Shown: piece after piece, positions 1 through 5,278 of the stretch
Numbering within the stretch: the first letter of the stretch is position 1
Layout of the letters: every line of letters begins with the position of its first letter
Origin: CAZFIO01 sp964519585
GTDB taxonomy: Bacteria > Bacillota > Clostridia > Tissierellales > Tissierellaceae
Reading direction: 5' to 3'
Length of the DNA: 10,304 nt
NCBI GenBank assembly: GCA_964519585.1
Contig: CAZFIO010000074.1
Coordinates: 1 to 10,304 of the forward strand
The notes under the pieces: generated by a model
Seen by the model: only the letters and a program-made list of their open reading frames with translations
Database searches by the model: none
What the model was told of the DNA's origin: nothing
Position numbers and translations under genes: made by a program

Positions 1-57
1 ATTGCAAAGGTTACAGGGTTATTTTTTGCTCTTTTGCTGCAAAAGTCAAGATATAAT

Positions 58-89
58 AATACATATTGAAAGATATTTCAACATGTATT
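58..89 (-). terminator. AT-rich hairpin after the racemase-family gene, possible terminator
   Basis: The arms AATACAT (58-64) and ATGTATT (83-89) pair perfectly. Inside them TTGAAA (66-71) pairs with TTTCAA (76-81) around a GATA loop, with a single A/C mismatch between the two stem blocks. The hairpin begins immediately after the TAA stop of the minus-strand racemase-family gene, where a terminator is expected. The stem is nearly all A/T and the following minus-strand sequence is only moderately T-rich, so it is a weaker terminator than the others in this window. Confidence 0.4.
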
Positions 90-797
90 TTAAATATCTT
101 TTACTTTTCCGCCAGCATATTTTATGGCGCTGATAGCTACTGCATCCATAGGGTCTATAAAATTCCCCTGAAGCTGATACAAATCAAGTGCCACAGAAAT
201 TTCTGTACAACCAGCAATAAATAAATCTACTCCTTGGTCTTTAATCTCATCCATTGCCTTGTAAAAGTCTCCCAGGTCTTCCTGGTTTATACCTTCCTTA
301 ATATTATAGATTAAGTCGTAAACGGACTTTTGATTGTCTCCTGTAGGTTTAACCACCTTCATACCATATTCTTCAAAAACCCTGTCATAAACTCTAGCCT
401 TTATAGTTCCATCTGTAGCCAGTAGTCCTACTTTTTCAATACTTGGATACTTGTTCCTTATGGTTTTGGCTGTTTCCTCTATCATATTGAGAAAGGGGAT
501 ATTAATATTTTCCTTAATATAATCATAAAAGTTATGGGCAGTATTGCAGGGCATAATTATAAAATCTGCACCAGCCCTTTCTAACCTTAATGCTGATTCA
601 AGTAATTGTGGTTTTGGATCCCTTGCCTTCTCATCCAGGATATAGCTGGTTCTATCTGGAATAGATGTGTTACTATCAATGATTATTTGAAGATGTTCTT
701 GGTCACTTTTTGCATCTGTCAGTAATACAATCTTTTCAAACAACTTTACAGTTGCCAGTGGCCCCATGCCACCTAAAATTCCAACAATCTTTTTCAT
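90..797 (-). CDS. Aspartate/glutamate racemase family protein
   Basis: Cytoplasmic, cofactor-independent amino-acid racemase of the Asp/Glu racemase superfamily, which interconverts L- and D-amino acids with two cysteines as acid/base catalysts. The sequence shows the N-terminal ILGGMGPLAT motif. Both catalytic cysteines are present, in MPCNTAH (Cys84 in the 235-residue product) and AGCTE (Cys197). The length suits the family, about 230-240 residues. The start is taken as the ATG at 797: a perfect AGGAGG (812-807 on the minus strand) lies 9 nt upstream. An in-frame TTG at 806 abuts that ribosome binding site and cannot be used. The gene lies 139 bp downstream of apbE on the same strand, with a repeat-filled spacer and no clear promoter of its own, so read-through from apbE is possible. 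L-aspartate is the likely substrate, but relatives such as YgeA/RacX are broad-specificity racemases, so the substrate is not certain. Confidence 0.88.
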   Translation of the reverse strand: MKKIVGILGGMGPLATVKLFEKIVLLTDAKSDQEHLQIIIDSNTSIPDRTSYILDEKARDPKPQLLESALRLERAGADFIIMPCNTAHNFYDYIKENINIPFLNMIEETAKTIRNKYPSIEKVGLLATDGTIKARVYDRVFEEYGMKVVKPTGDNQKSVYDLIYNIKEGINQEDLGDFYKAMDEIKDQGVDLFIAGCTEISVALDLYQLQGNFIDPMDAVAISAIKYAGGKVKDI

Positions 798-806
798 AAT
801 CTTCAA

Positions 807-812
807 CCTCCT
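807..812 (-). promoter_or_regulatory. Ribosome binding site that fixes the racemase-family gene start
   Basis: The minus strand reads AGGAGG here, a perfect anti-Shine-Dalgarno match. It ends directly before a TTG at 806 and 9 nt before the ATG at 797. The spacing rules out the TTG and supports ATG 797, removing three residues from the longest reading frame. Confidence 0.85.
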
Positions 813-820
813 ATAGGTAC

Positions 821-866
821 AGTTAATAGTTAGCAGTTGGACAGTTAGTCAGTTGGTCAGGTGGAC
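821..866. repeat. Degenerate 7-8 bp tandem array, six units
   Basis: Six consecutive units lie head to tail between the racemase-family gene and apbE: AGTTAAT (821), AGTTAGC (828), AGTTGGAC (835), AGTTAGTC (843), AGTTGGTC (851) and AGGTGGAC (859). The first two units are 7 bp and the last four 8 bp. The array is non-coding. The period suggests replication slippage followed by drift. No function is evident. Confidence 0.75.
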
Positions 867-888
867 AACCGTAGGGACCGACCTGTCA

Positions 889-932
889 ATTGCTAGACCA
901 TTGCTTGACTATTGCTAGACTATTGCTAGACT
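889..932. repeat. 11-bp tandem repeat, four units, just after apbE
   Basis: Four exact-length units lie at 889-899, 900-910, 911-921 and 922-932. The consensus is ATTGCTAGACT: units three and four are identical and units one and two each differ at one base. The array ends 4 bp from the apbE stop codon, where a degenerate fifth unit may begin. The period equals about one helical turn. A small open frame on the plus strand runs through the array but is an artefact of the repeat and of the apbE antisense strand. Confidence 0.85.
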
Positions 933-936
933 ATCG

Positions 937-2022
937 TTACTTGTCTTTGCCTGATGCTCCCTTGCTTAGCATAATTTTGTCCATACCACTGCTTACCTCT
1001 ATGGTCCCATCTTTCATTACCCAGAAAGCTTCCACATCATCCAAGGACTCTACCAAGGCCTTGCTTTCCTCCAGTGGTAGTAAGAATACTGATGTTGAAA
1101 GAAAATCTGCCAGGCCTGAATCTGGTGTAACTATGGTTATAGCCCTATAGTAGTCCCCTGGCATAAGGGTTTTTGGATCTATGATATGGTGGTAGTTCTT
1201 CCCATCTACTGTGTAAAATCTTTCATAATCACCACTGGTTACTACTGAAGCTCCATTGACAAAAACTGTTTCTAGAAGATTTGAATCAGTTTTAATTAAT
1301 TCTGGGTCTGGATTTCTAATCCCTACTCCCCATCTTTCACGGATATTATCCAGTGGCTTGCCTATAGCCCTAATATTGCCCCCTGCACTGATTAGGGCTG
1401 ATACAAAACCTGCCTCCTCTATTTCTCTTGCAACTATCTCGGTGGCATAGCCCTTGGCTACAGCACCAACATCTAGAACCATATTCTCATCTTCTAGATA
1501 TATGGTGGAGTTTTCTTCATCCACAAGAACTTTTTCTATATCCGTGTATTGGGCTAGTTCTTCCAAGCTTTCCATAGGAGGTAATTGAGCCTTGTCTGGA
1601 TTTTCTATCCCTTCATCCATATATTTTTGCCAAAGATTTACCACTGGACCCATGGCTATATTTGTTTCCTCCCCAGCCTTATGATACCATTCCTTTGAAA
1701 ATATTATCATTTCTAGGATTTCCTTTTCCACCCTTACTGGCTCTAGGCCTGCCCTATCATTTATGGTTTTTATATTATTAATCCCCTCATAATTATGATA
1801 CTTATCATATAGTTTGTGTAGTTCTTCAAACCTATCTTTAATAGTATCCATATAGGAAGAAAATTCCTCCTTGGTCTTTGCATAACCTATGACGGTTATT
1901 ACAGTATCAAAGGTACCAAAAAATGTATCTTCATATTTATTATACACAGGCTTCTTTTCGCATCCTGCCAATATTGATAAAATTAATATAATTATTAATA
2001 TTTTTGCAAGTATTTTCTTCAT
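937..2022 (-). CDS. apbE: FAD:protein FMN transferase (ApbE family lipoprotein)
   Basis: ApbE uses FAD to attach FMN covalently to a Thr/Ser of extracytoplasmic flavoproteins such as RnfG/NqrC-type subunits. The 361-residue product begins with a short lysine-containing n-region, a hydrophobic core and a lipobox LAGC (Cys21), so it is an exported, membrane-anchored lipoprotein. The ApbE motifs are visible in order: DVGAVAKGYA (about 184-193), SAGGN (212-216), SGDYERFY (263-270), HHIIDPKTLMP (278-288), and the C-terminal ADFLST segment (305-310), which matches the metal-binding region after D301. The length is normal for the family. A GGGTGAT ribosome binding site precedes ATG 2022. The gene has its own candidate promoter just after the terminator of the upstream lipoprotein gene. 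No canonical flavin-acceptor gene lies in the window, and the neighbouring lipoprotein is only a possible substrate. Confidence 0.95.
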   Translation of the reverse strand: MKKILAKILIIILILSILAGCEKKPVYNKYEDTFFGTFDTVITVIGYAKTKEEFSSYMDTIKDRFEELHKLYDKYHNYEGINNIKTINDRAGLEPVRVEKEILEMIIFSKEWYHKAGEETNIAMGPVVNLWQKYMDEGIENPDKAQLPPMESLEELAQYTDIEKVLVDEENSTIYLEDENMVLDVGAVAKGYATEIVAREIEEAGFVSALISAGGNIRAIGKPLDNIRERWGVGIRNPDPELIKTDSNLLETVFVNGASVVTSGDYERFYTVDGKNYHHIIDPKTLMPGDYYRAITIVTPDSGLADFLSTSVFLLPLEESKALVESLDDVEAFWVMKDGTIEVSSGMDKIMLSKGASGKDK

Positions 2023-2038
2023 CTAATCACCCTTAAAC

Positions 2039-2067
2039 ATCATATCAAAAATTCTATTTTCCTACAA
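2039..2067 (-). promoter_or_regulatory. Candidate sigma-A promoter for apbE
   Basis: On the minus strand a TTGTAG -35 (2067-2062) is followed after exactly 17 nt by a TATGAT -10 (2044-2039). The TG of an extended -10 lies one base before the -10 box. The promoter is placed after the lipoprotein terminator and about 17 nt upstream of the apbE start codon, which would give a very short leader. The -35 is a weak match, but the spacing and extended -10 support the call. Confidence 0.55.
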
Positions 2068-2068
2068 G

Positions 2069-2096
2069 AAAAACTCTCCACTAGGGAGAGTTTTTT
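2069..2096 (-). terminator. Rho-independent terminator of the lipoprotein gene
   Basis: ACTCTCC (2073-2079) pairs with GGAGAGT (2085-2091) around a 5-nt ACTAG loop, and the stem can be extended by flanking A/T pairs. On the minus strand the stem runs into TTTTT directly after the lipoprotein TAA stop, which it overlaps. The plus strand also ends in a T-run, so it could work in both directions. Its position separates the lipoprotein and apbE into distinct transcription units. Confidence 0.85.
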
Positions 2097-3195
2097 ATTT
2101 TGCTACCTTTGCAGCCTTATCTACTATGTTTAAATAACCTTCAACAGTTATAGTAACTGATGATTCTAGCTCTGCTACATCTGGTACATGCAAGTGGCTT
2201 GCGTCTCTTTCTTTAGTTTTCATAGCTGTGATTTCTGCTACTGTTTTTCCTATCATCCACTCTTGAAAAGCTTCCATTTGCTCAAACCATTCTTTACCTA
2301 TACCAGTTTTTGTAGAAACACCTTTCATACCGTAGTCTTCTTTAAGTTCATGTTTGGTTTTAATTGCCTTGTCTAAGTCAGCTGTTAATTGTCCATCTGC
2401 ATCAAATGTAACACCAATTTGTACAGTATCAATTATGGTTCCAACAACTTTTCCATCTGCATCAAAAGCTGTTGCAGTCATTGTTGAGTCCATTTGTGTT
2501 AGAGCATCTTCATCATCTTCTGCTTCCTTAGATTTACTAACACTTGTAACAAGACCTAGACCTACAGTTTCTCCGTTTTTAACTTCTACTGAATTTTCCC
2601 ATGCTTCTGCTACTACTTCTAGGTAACCAGTTACTGAAATAGATACTGATGATTCTAGTTCTGCAACGTCTGGAGCATCTGTATAACCTGCTGCATTTTC
2701 CTTGAATCCAATTCCAGTGATTTCAGCTACAGTTTTTCCTACCATCCACTCTTCTAAAGCTTCGATTTGTTCAAACCATTCTTTACCAATTCCATTGGCT
2801 TCGGAGAAGAATTTCTTCATATTGTAATCAAAGCCTAATTCTTTCTTTGATTTTGGAGTTGCATTGATATCTGTAGTAATTTTACCTTCTTCGTCAAACT
2901 CTACTTTAGTTTGAGCAGTATCTATAGTAACACTTACTACCTTGCCATCTGCATCGAATCCAACTGCTGCCACAGTTACATCAGCTTGACCCAATGCTCC
3001 TTCACCATCTTCAGCACCTTTTGATTTATTAATTGATGCTATATGACCAAGACCTACCTTTACAATTTTTCCGCCTTCTACCGGTGTTTCGGATCCATTT
3101 GCCTCTCCACCATCATTGTCTGCTGGTTTTGAACAACCTGAAACAACAGACATAAGTAATACTAATACTAGTATGACTGCTAATACCTTCTTCAT
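2095..3195 (-). CDS. Secreted lipoprotein with a tandemly duplicated domain, FMN-binding-like
   Basis: The 366-residue product has a lipoprotein signal peptide with lipobox VSGC (Cys21), then an acidic, glycine-rich linker (about 22-42). Two homologous domains of about 150 residues follow, at about 47-197 and 211-361. Shared blocks include VGLG, FDADGKVV, GIGKEWFEQ, WM-GKTVAEIT and PDVAELESSV; about half the residues look identical by eye, with one single-residue gap. The DGKVV..-ID pattern recalls FMN-binding domains of the RnfG/NqrC type, and the gene sits beside apbE. However, the flavinylation motif (Ser/Thr-Gly-Ala-Thr/Ser) is not seen; the closest feature is TGIG at 297-300 in copy two, which reads NGIG in copy one. 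I recall related single-domain clostridial lipoproteins but cannot name a family with certainty. ATG 3195 is supported by GGAGGG 6 nt upstream. The gene has its own promoter, a palindrome and a terminator, so it is monocistronic. Confidence 0.8.
   Translation of the reverse strand: MKKVLAVILVLVLLMSVVSGCSKPADNDGGEANGSETPVEGGKIVKVGLGHIASINKSKGAEDGEGALGQADVTVAAVGFDADGKVVSVTIDTAQTKVEFDEEGKITTDINATPKSKKELGFDYNMKKFFSEANGIGKEWFEQIEALEEWMVGKTVAEITGIGFKENAAGYTDAPDVAELESSVSISVTGYLEVVAEAWENSVEVKNGETVGLGLVTSVSKSKEAEDDEDALTQMDSTMTATAFDADGKVVGTIIDTVQIGVTFDADGQLTADLDKAIKTKHELKEDYGMKGVSTKTGIGKEWFEQMEAFQEWMIGKTVAEITAMKTKERDASHLHVPDVAELESSVTITVEGYLNIVDKAAKVAK
2113..2565 (-). repeat. Second copy of the intragenic domain duplication
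   Basis: Codons for residues about 211-361 of the lipoprotein. The similarity to the first copy is visible in the DNA: the plus-strand 16-mer CAAACCATTCTTTACC occurs identically at 2283-2298 and 2772-2787. The remaining identity suggests a fairly recent duplication or constraint on both copies. Confidence 0.85.
2605..3057 (-). repeat. First copy of the intragenic domain duplication
   Basis: Codons for residues about 47-197 of the lipoprotein. It aligns with residues 211-361 at an offset of 164 residues, falling to 163 after a one-residue gap near the GIGKEW motif. A spacer of about 13 residues separates the copies. Confidence 0.85.
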
Positions 3196-3238
3196 TTAAT
3201 ACCCTCCATTTATATATATGTTTGTCTACAACAGAGAT

Positions 3239-3267
3239 AGTATATCATATTGTTTTATTTTAAACAA
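3239..3267 (-). promoter_or_regulatory. Sigma-A promoter of the duplicated lipoprotein gene
   Basis: On the minus strand a TTGTTT -35 (3267-3262) and a TATACT -10 (3244-3239) are separated by exactly 17 nt. A TG lies one base before the -10, giving an extended -10. The predicted start of transcription is about 35-40 nt before ATG 3195, leaving room for the GGAGGG site. This is the best-formed promoter in the window. Confidence 0.75.
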
Positions 3268-3270
3268 TAT
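3247..3270. promoter_or_regulatory. Perfect 24-bp palindrome overlapping the lipoprotein promoter, probable operator
   Basis: ATATTGTTT (3247-3255) and AAACAATAT (3262-3270) are perfect 9-bp inverted arms around a 6-nt TATTTT centre. The palindrome covers the -35 box and most of the spacer of the minus-strand promoter, where a repressor would block RNA polymerase. The TTGTT...AACAA core resembles the Rex redox-repressor site pattern (TTGTTAA-N4-TTAACAA) with three inner mismatches. Rex is therefore a suggestion only. Confidence 0.55.
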
Positions 3271-3368
3271 ATTTTCTTTATTTTATAATTATATTAATAA
3301 TAAACTTTTTCCATCTTATCAATAATTTATGATGAAAATATAAATTTATTTATGTTTTCGACATTTTT

Positions 3369-3400
3369 TTGTTGAATAATTAGTAAAAATGATATATTCT
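3369..3400 (+). promoter_or_regulatory. Weak candidate promoter for the ATP-grasp gene
   Basis: Two overlapping readings are possible: TTGTTG (3369-3374), 18 nt, TATATT (3393-3398); or TTGAAT (3372-3377), 17 nt, TATTCT (3395-3400). Either would give a T-rich leader of about 150 nt before the TTG start at 3556. In such AT-rich DNA chance matches are common. Confidence 0.3.
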
Positions 3401-3542
3401 TTAGGTGAAAAACTATTCTTTGTTTTCTTTTTTTCATTCTTTTTGATTTATTCGGTTTGGACCTTTTGCTGGTTCTACAATCTTTTTTTTATTTTAAATT
3501 CCTAAGGAATAAGATTTTTAATTTAAGACACTTTACAGATAA

Positions 3543-3548
3543 AGGAGG
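3543..3548 (+). promoter_or_regulatory. Ribosome binding site that fixes the ATP-grasp TTG start
   Basis: A perfect AGGAGG lies 7 nt upstream of the TTG at 3556. The longer open frame from 3457 has no ribosome binding site and would add 33 residues of low-complexity leader, so the start at 3556 is preferred. Confidence 0.9.
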
Positions 3549-3555
3549 AGTTTTA

Positions 3556-4536
3556 TTGAAGATAGCTATAGTTACAGATCAAACAAGAAAAAGTTTGGTT
3601 CCTGATGAAGAGGCACATTTAGAGGATTTACAAAAAACTCAAACAGTCATGGCCATTAAGGATATACTATCGAAAAAATATGATTGTATATCCCTAGTGG
3701 CAGACGATAATATTATTGGCAACTTAAGACAGGAAGATGTTGATTTAGTTTTTAATCTTTCAAATGGCTTAGAGGGTGATAGTAAGCTAGCCCAGTTACC
3801 AGCCCTACTAGAGTTTGCCAACATACCATATACAGGATCTTCAATCTTGGGTCATTCCATGGCAATAAATAAAATATTTTCATCTACAATTTTTAAGTAT
3901 TCTAAAATACCAACTCCCAAGTTCTTCTCAGTTTCAAGCTTAGAGGACTTGGATAATGAAAATATTGAATTTCCCTTAATTGTAAAACCTAATGATGAAG
4001 GGTCTAGCAGGGGAATACACCAGGATAGTCTTGTATTCAACAGGGAAGATCTTGTTAAAAAGGTTAAGGAAGAACTAGAGATTTATAATCCCCCTATAAT
4101 GTTAAGCCAGTATATAGATGGTAGAGAGTTTTCAATTGGGATGCTGGGCAATGGTAAGGATATAAGCATATTACCTATACAGGAGGTAGATTTGTCTAAT
4201 TTACCTGATGATTTACTTAAGTTTTATAGTTTTGAGATTAAATCATATTATAAATCCTATACCCAATACCATATACCTGCAAGAATAACAGAAGATGAAA
4301 GGCAGATTTTGGAGTCAACTGCCCTTAAGGCTTATAAATCCCTGTGTTTAAGGGATTATTCTAGGGTAGATATTATTCTAAAGGATAATATTCCTTATGT
4401 ACTTGAAATTAATTCTTTGCCTGGTCTACAAAAAGACAAGAGTGCCTTATACAGGATGGCAGAGGCTACTGATTTAAAGTATGAGGGATTGATTTTTAAA
4501 ATAGTTGAAGTAGCTAGAAAAAGGTATGGTATTTAA
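3556..4536 (+). CDS. D-alanine-D-alanine ligase-like ATP-grasp protein
   Basis: A cytoplasmic ATP-dependent carboxylate-amine ligase of the ATP-grasp superfamily. The 326-residue product starts MKIAIVTDQ from a TTG. Ddl-type motifs are in place: VFNLSNGLEGD (65-75), IPYTGSS (90-96), a nucleotide-binding lysine in LIVKP (K144), GSSRG (149-153), YIDGREFSIG (186-195), SRVDI (R270, D272) and the metal-binding LEINSLPG (E284, N286). The C-terminal two thirds therefore look catalytically intact. The N-terminal glycine-rich motif of true Ddl enzymes (GG-S-E--VS) is absent and replaced by PDEEAHLEDLQ. The gene stands alone, with no mur, van or alr neighbours. The true substrates may therefore not be two D-alanines; an orphan peptide or amino-acid ligase is possible. 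Assignment to the family is firm, but substrate is not. Confidence 0.82.
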   Translation: MKIAIVTDQTRKSLVPDEEAHLEDLQKTQTVMAIKDILSKKYDCISLVADDNIIGNLRQEDVDLVFNLSNGLEGDSKLAQLPALLEFANIPYTGSSILGHSMAINKIFSSTIFKYSKIPTPKFFSVSSLEDLDNENIEFPLIVKPNDEGSSRGIHQDSLVFNREDLVKKVKEELEIYNPPIMLSQYIDGREFSIGMLGNGKDISILPIQEVDLSNLPDDLLKFYSFEIKSYYKSYTQYHIPARITEDERQILESTALKAYKSLCLRDYSRVDIILKDNIPYVLEINSLPGLQKDKSALYRMAEATDLKYEGLIFKIVEVARKRYGI

Positions 4537-4546
4537 GTTGAATTTT

Positions 4547-4588
4547 AAAGAGGCAGAAAGTGTTTTACACTTCTTGCCTCTTTTTTAT
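4547..4588. terminator. Bidirectional terminator between the ATP-grasp gene and the convergent hypothetical gene
   Basis: A 16-bp stem (4547-4562 with 4568-4583) closes a TTTTA loop, with one G-T wobble and one A/C mismatch. On the plus strand it is followed by a run of Ts, 10 bp past the ATP-grasp stop codon. On the minus strand it follows the hypothetical gene stop and ends in a shorter T-run. It probably ends transcription from both sides, more strongly on the plus strand. Confidence 0.88.
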
Positions 4589-4596
4589 AAGCTTTC

Positions 4597-5181
4597 TTAT
4601 TCTTCCTCTGCCCATTTGTTTAACTTGTCCATAACTAAGTCATAGGTCTTGTTAGATATATCTGGCAGAGTCCCACCTAGTATTCTAGCAGCTTCTTTAA
4701 ATCCTTTTTCTATAGCAGCCTTTAAGCCTTCTAATTTAGCCTTATCTCCGCCTGAAAGGGCTATAGCAAAGTCAACAATATTATTACTTACATTTTCTGC
4801 ACTTAGGGGACCTCCCTCACCTATAGCAGCTTGTGCCTCTAGTCGGGTTTCATCATCAATTTTTACAAATTGTTGGTTCTTTAAGTCATTAGATGTCAAA
4901 GCTTGTCTTCCAAGTAATTTCTGCACCAAAAGTTTTAATTGCTCATAGGACTTATTGCTTTCATCTATTAGCCTATCAATCTCACCAGCAGATAGCTTGT
5001 TTGAAGGTTTTCCATAGACCAAGTCCTTTTCAACTTGAGAAGGTATATACTCGTCCTTATCATGACTTGAATTTACTGCTTCCTTTGGATCCTTGGTGTC
5101 TTTTATATCTGCCTTCTTCCCATTAACCTGGTCTCCTTTTGTTCCATATTCCACCCTAGAGCTCTGTATCTTTATATCCAC
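4597..5181 (-). CDS. Hypothetical protein, hydrophilic N-terminus plus helical C-terminal domain
   Basis: I do not recognise a defined function. The 194-residue product (GTG start) has a highly charged N-terminal part (about 1-60, rich in Lys, Asp and Ser) that looks disordered. A middle helical segment contains LIDESNKSYEQLKLLVQKLLG. The C-terminal domain (about 105-194) carries EAQAAIGEGG, ENVSNNIVDFAIALSGGD, LKAAIEKGFKEAARILGG and TYDLVMDKLNKW. The last part resembles a domain I recall from uncharacterised clostridial proteins. There is no signal peptide or membrane segment. The start is taken as GTG 5181 because AGGAGG lies 6 nt upstream. An ATG at 5211 has only a poor site, and its extra residues (DKKRKRR) are encoded by that purine-rich ribosome binding region. 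The gene lies 97 bp after the aspartate dehydrogenase gene with no terminator between, so co-transcription is possible. Confidence 0.7.
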   Translation of the reverse strand: MDIKIQSSRVEYGTKGDQVNGKKADIKDTKDPKEAVNSSHDKDEYIPSQVEKDLVYGKPSNKLSAGEIDRLIDESNKSYEQLKLLVQKLLGRQALTSNDLKNQQFVKIDDETRLEAQAAIGEGGPLSAENVSNNIVDFAIALSGGDKAKLEGLKAAIEKGFKEAARILGGTLPDISNKTYDLVMDKLNKWAEEE

Positions 5182-5187
5182 CTTATC

Positions 5188-5193
5188 CCTCCT
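5188..5193 (-). promoter_or_regulatory. Ribosome binding site that moves the hypothetical-protein start
   Basis: The minus strand reads AGGAGG, 6 nt before the GTG at 5181. It lies inside the longer frame beginning at ATG 5211, where it would encode part of a run of Lys/Arg residues. That pattern is typical of a ribosome binding site mistaken for coding sequence. Confidence 0.65.
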
Positions 5194-5240
5194 CTTCCTC
5201 TTCTTGTCCATAAGCCTAATCTTTCTATATGTCTTATTTT

Positions 5241-5255
5241 ACATATCGGATATGT
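5241..5255. promoter_or_regulatory. 15-bp palindrome upstream of the hypothetical gene, possible operator
   Basis: ACATATC (5241-5247) and GATATGT (5249-5255) are perfect inverted arms around one central G. The single-base centre prevents an RNA hairpin, so a DNA-binding protein site is more likely. It lies about 60 bp before the GTG start and just downstream of a minus-strand TATAAT (5269-5264), that is, around the predicted transcription start. That TATAAT lacks a good -35, so the promoter itself is uncertain. Confidence 0.4.
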
Positions 5256-5278
5256 TTTAGATAATTATAGGGTGGAAA

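Larger units (their letters stand above)
3196..3555. other. AT-rich divergent intergenic region
   Basis: This 360-bp gap separates the divergent lipoprotein and ATP-grasp genes. It holds the lipoprotein promoter with its palindrome (3239-3270), a weak candidate plus-strand promoter (3369-3400), T-rich leader sequence, and a 13-bp palindrome ATTCCTAAGGAAT (3498-3510). The palindrome sits inside a wider inverted repeat TTAAATT (3494-3500) / AATTTAA (3520-3526), upstream of the ATP-grasp ribosome binding site. I see no riboswitch, T-box or RNA gene. A 38-codon open frame at 3389-3505 has no ribosome binding site. Confidence 0.7.

Noticed and set aside
32..44. Palindrome TTTTGC-T-GCAAAA near the left edge
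   Set aside because: Only 13 bp, with no gene or promoter visible on either side within the window to give it context.
52..57. Plus-strand TATAAT near the left edge
   Set aside because: No -35 at suitable spacing and it would transcribe antisense into the racemase-family gene through a hairpin.
884..889. Consensus TTGACA -35 box (minus strand) upstream of the racemase-family gene
   Set aside because: No -10 box is found 16-18 nt downstream; the sequence there is the GC-rich GTAGGG segment, so it is not called a promoter.
890..1150. Plus-strand ORF of 86 codons opposite the end of apbE
   Set aside because: It starts inside the 11-bp tandem repeat and continues antisense to conserved apbE codons; no ribosome binding site or family resemblance.
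2354..2626. Plus-strand ORF of 90 codons opposite the lipoprotein gene
   Set aside because: Serine/alanine-rich shadow frame caused by antisense of the duplicated coding domain; no ribosome binding site.
3389..3505. 38-codon ORF for a very hydrophobic, Phe-rich peptide in the divergent intergenic region
   Set aside because: No ribosome binding site before the ATG; the hydrophobic, Phe-rich composition is what T-rich DNA gives by chance, and it lies in the putative leader of the ATP-grasp gene.
3457..3555. N-terminal extension of the ATP-grasp gene from a start at 3457
   Set aside because: No ribosome binding site, low-complexity T-rich codons, and a perfect AGGAGG precedes the in-frame TTG at 3556, which gives the normal ATP-grasp N-terminus.
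4649..5126. Plus-strand overlapping ORFs opposite the hypothetical gene
   Set aside because: The minus-strand frame has a perfect ribosome binding site, amphipathic helical domains and a terminator after its stop; the plus-strand frames have none of these.
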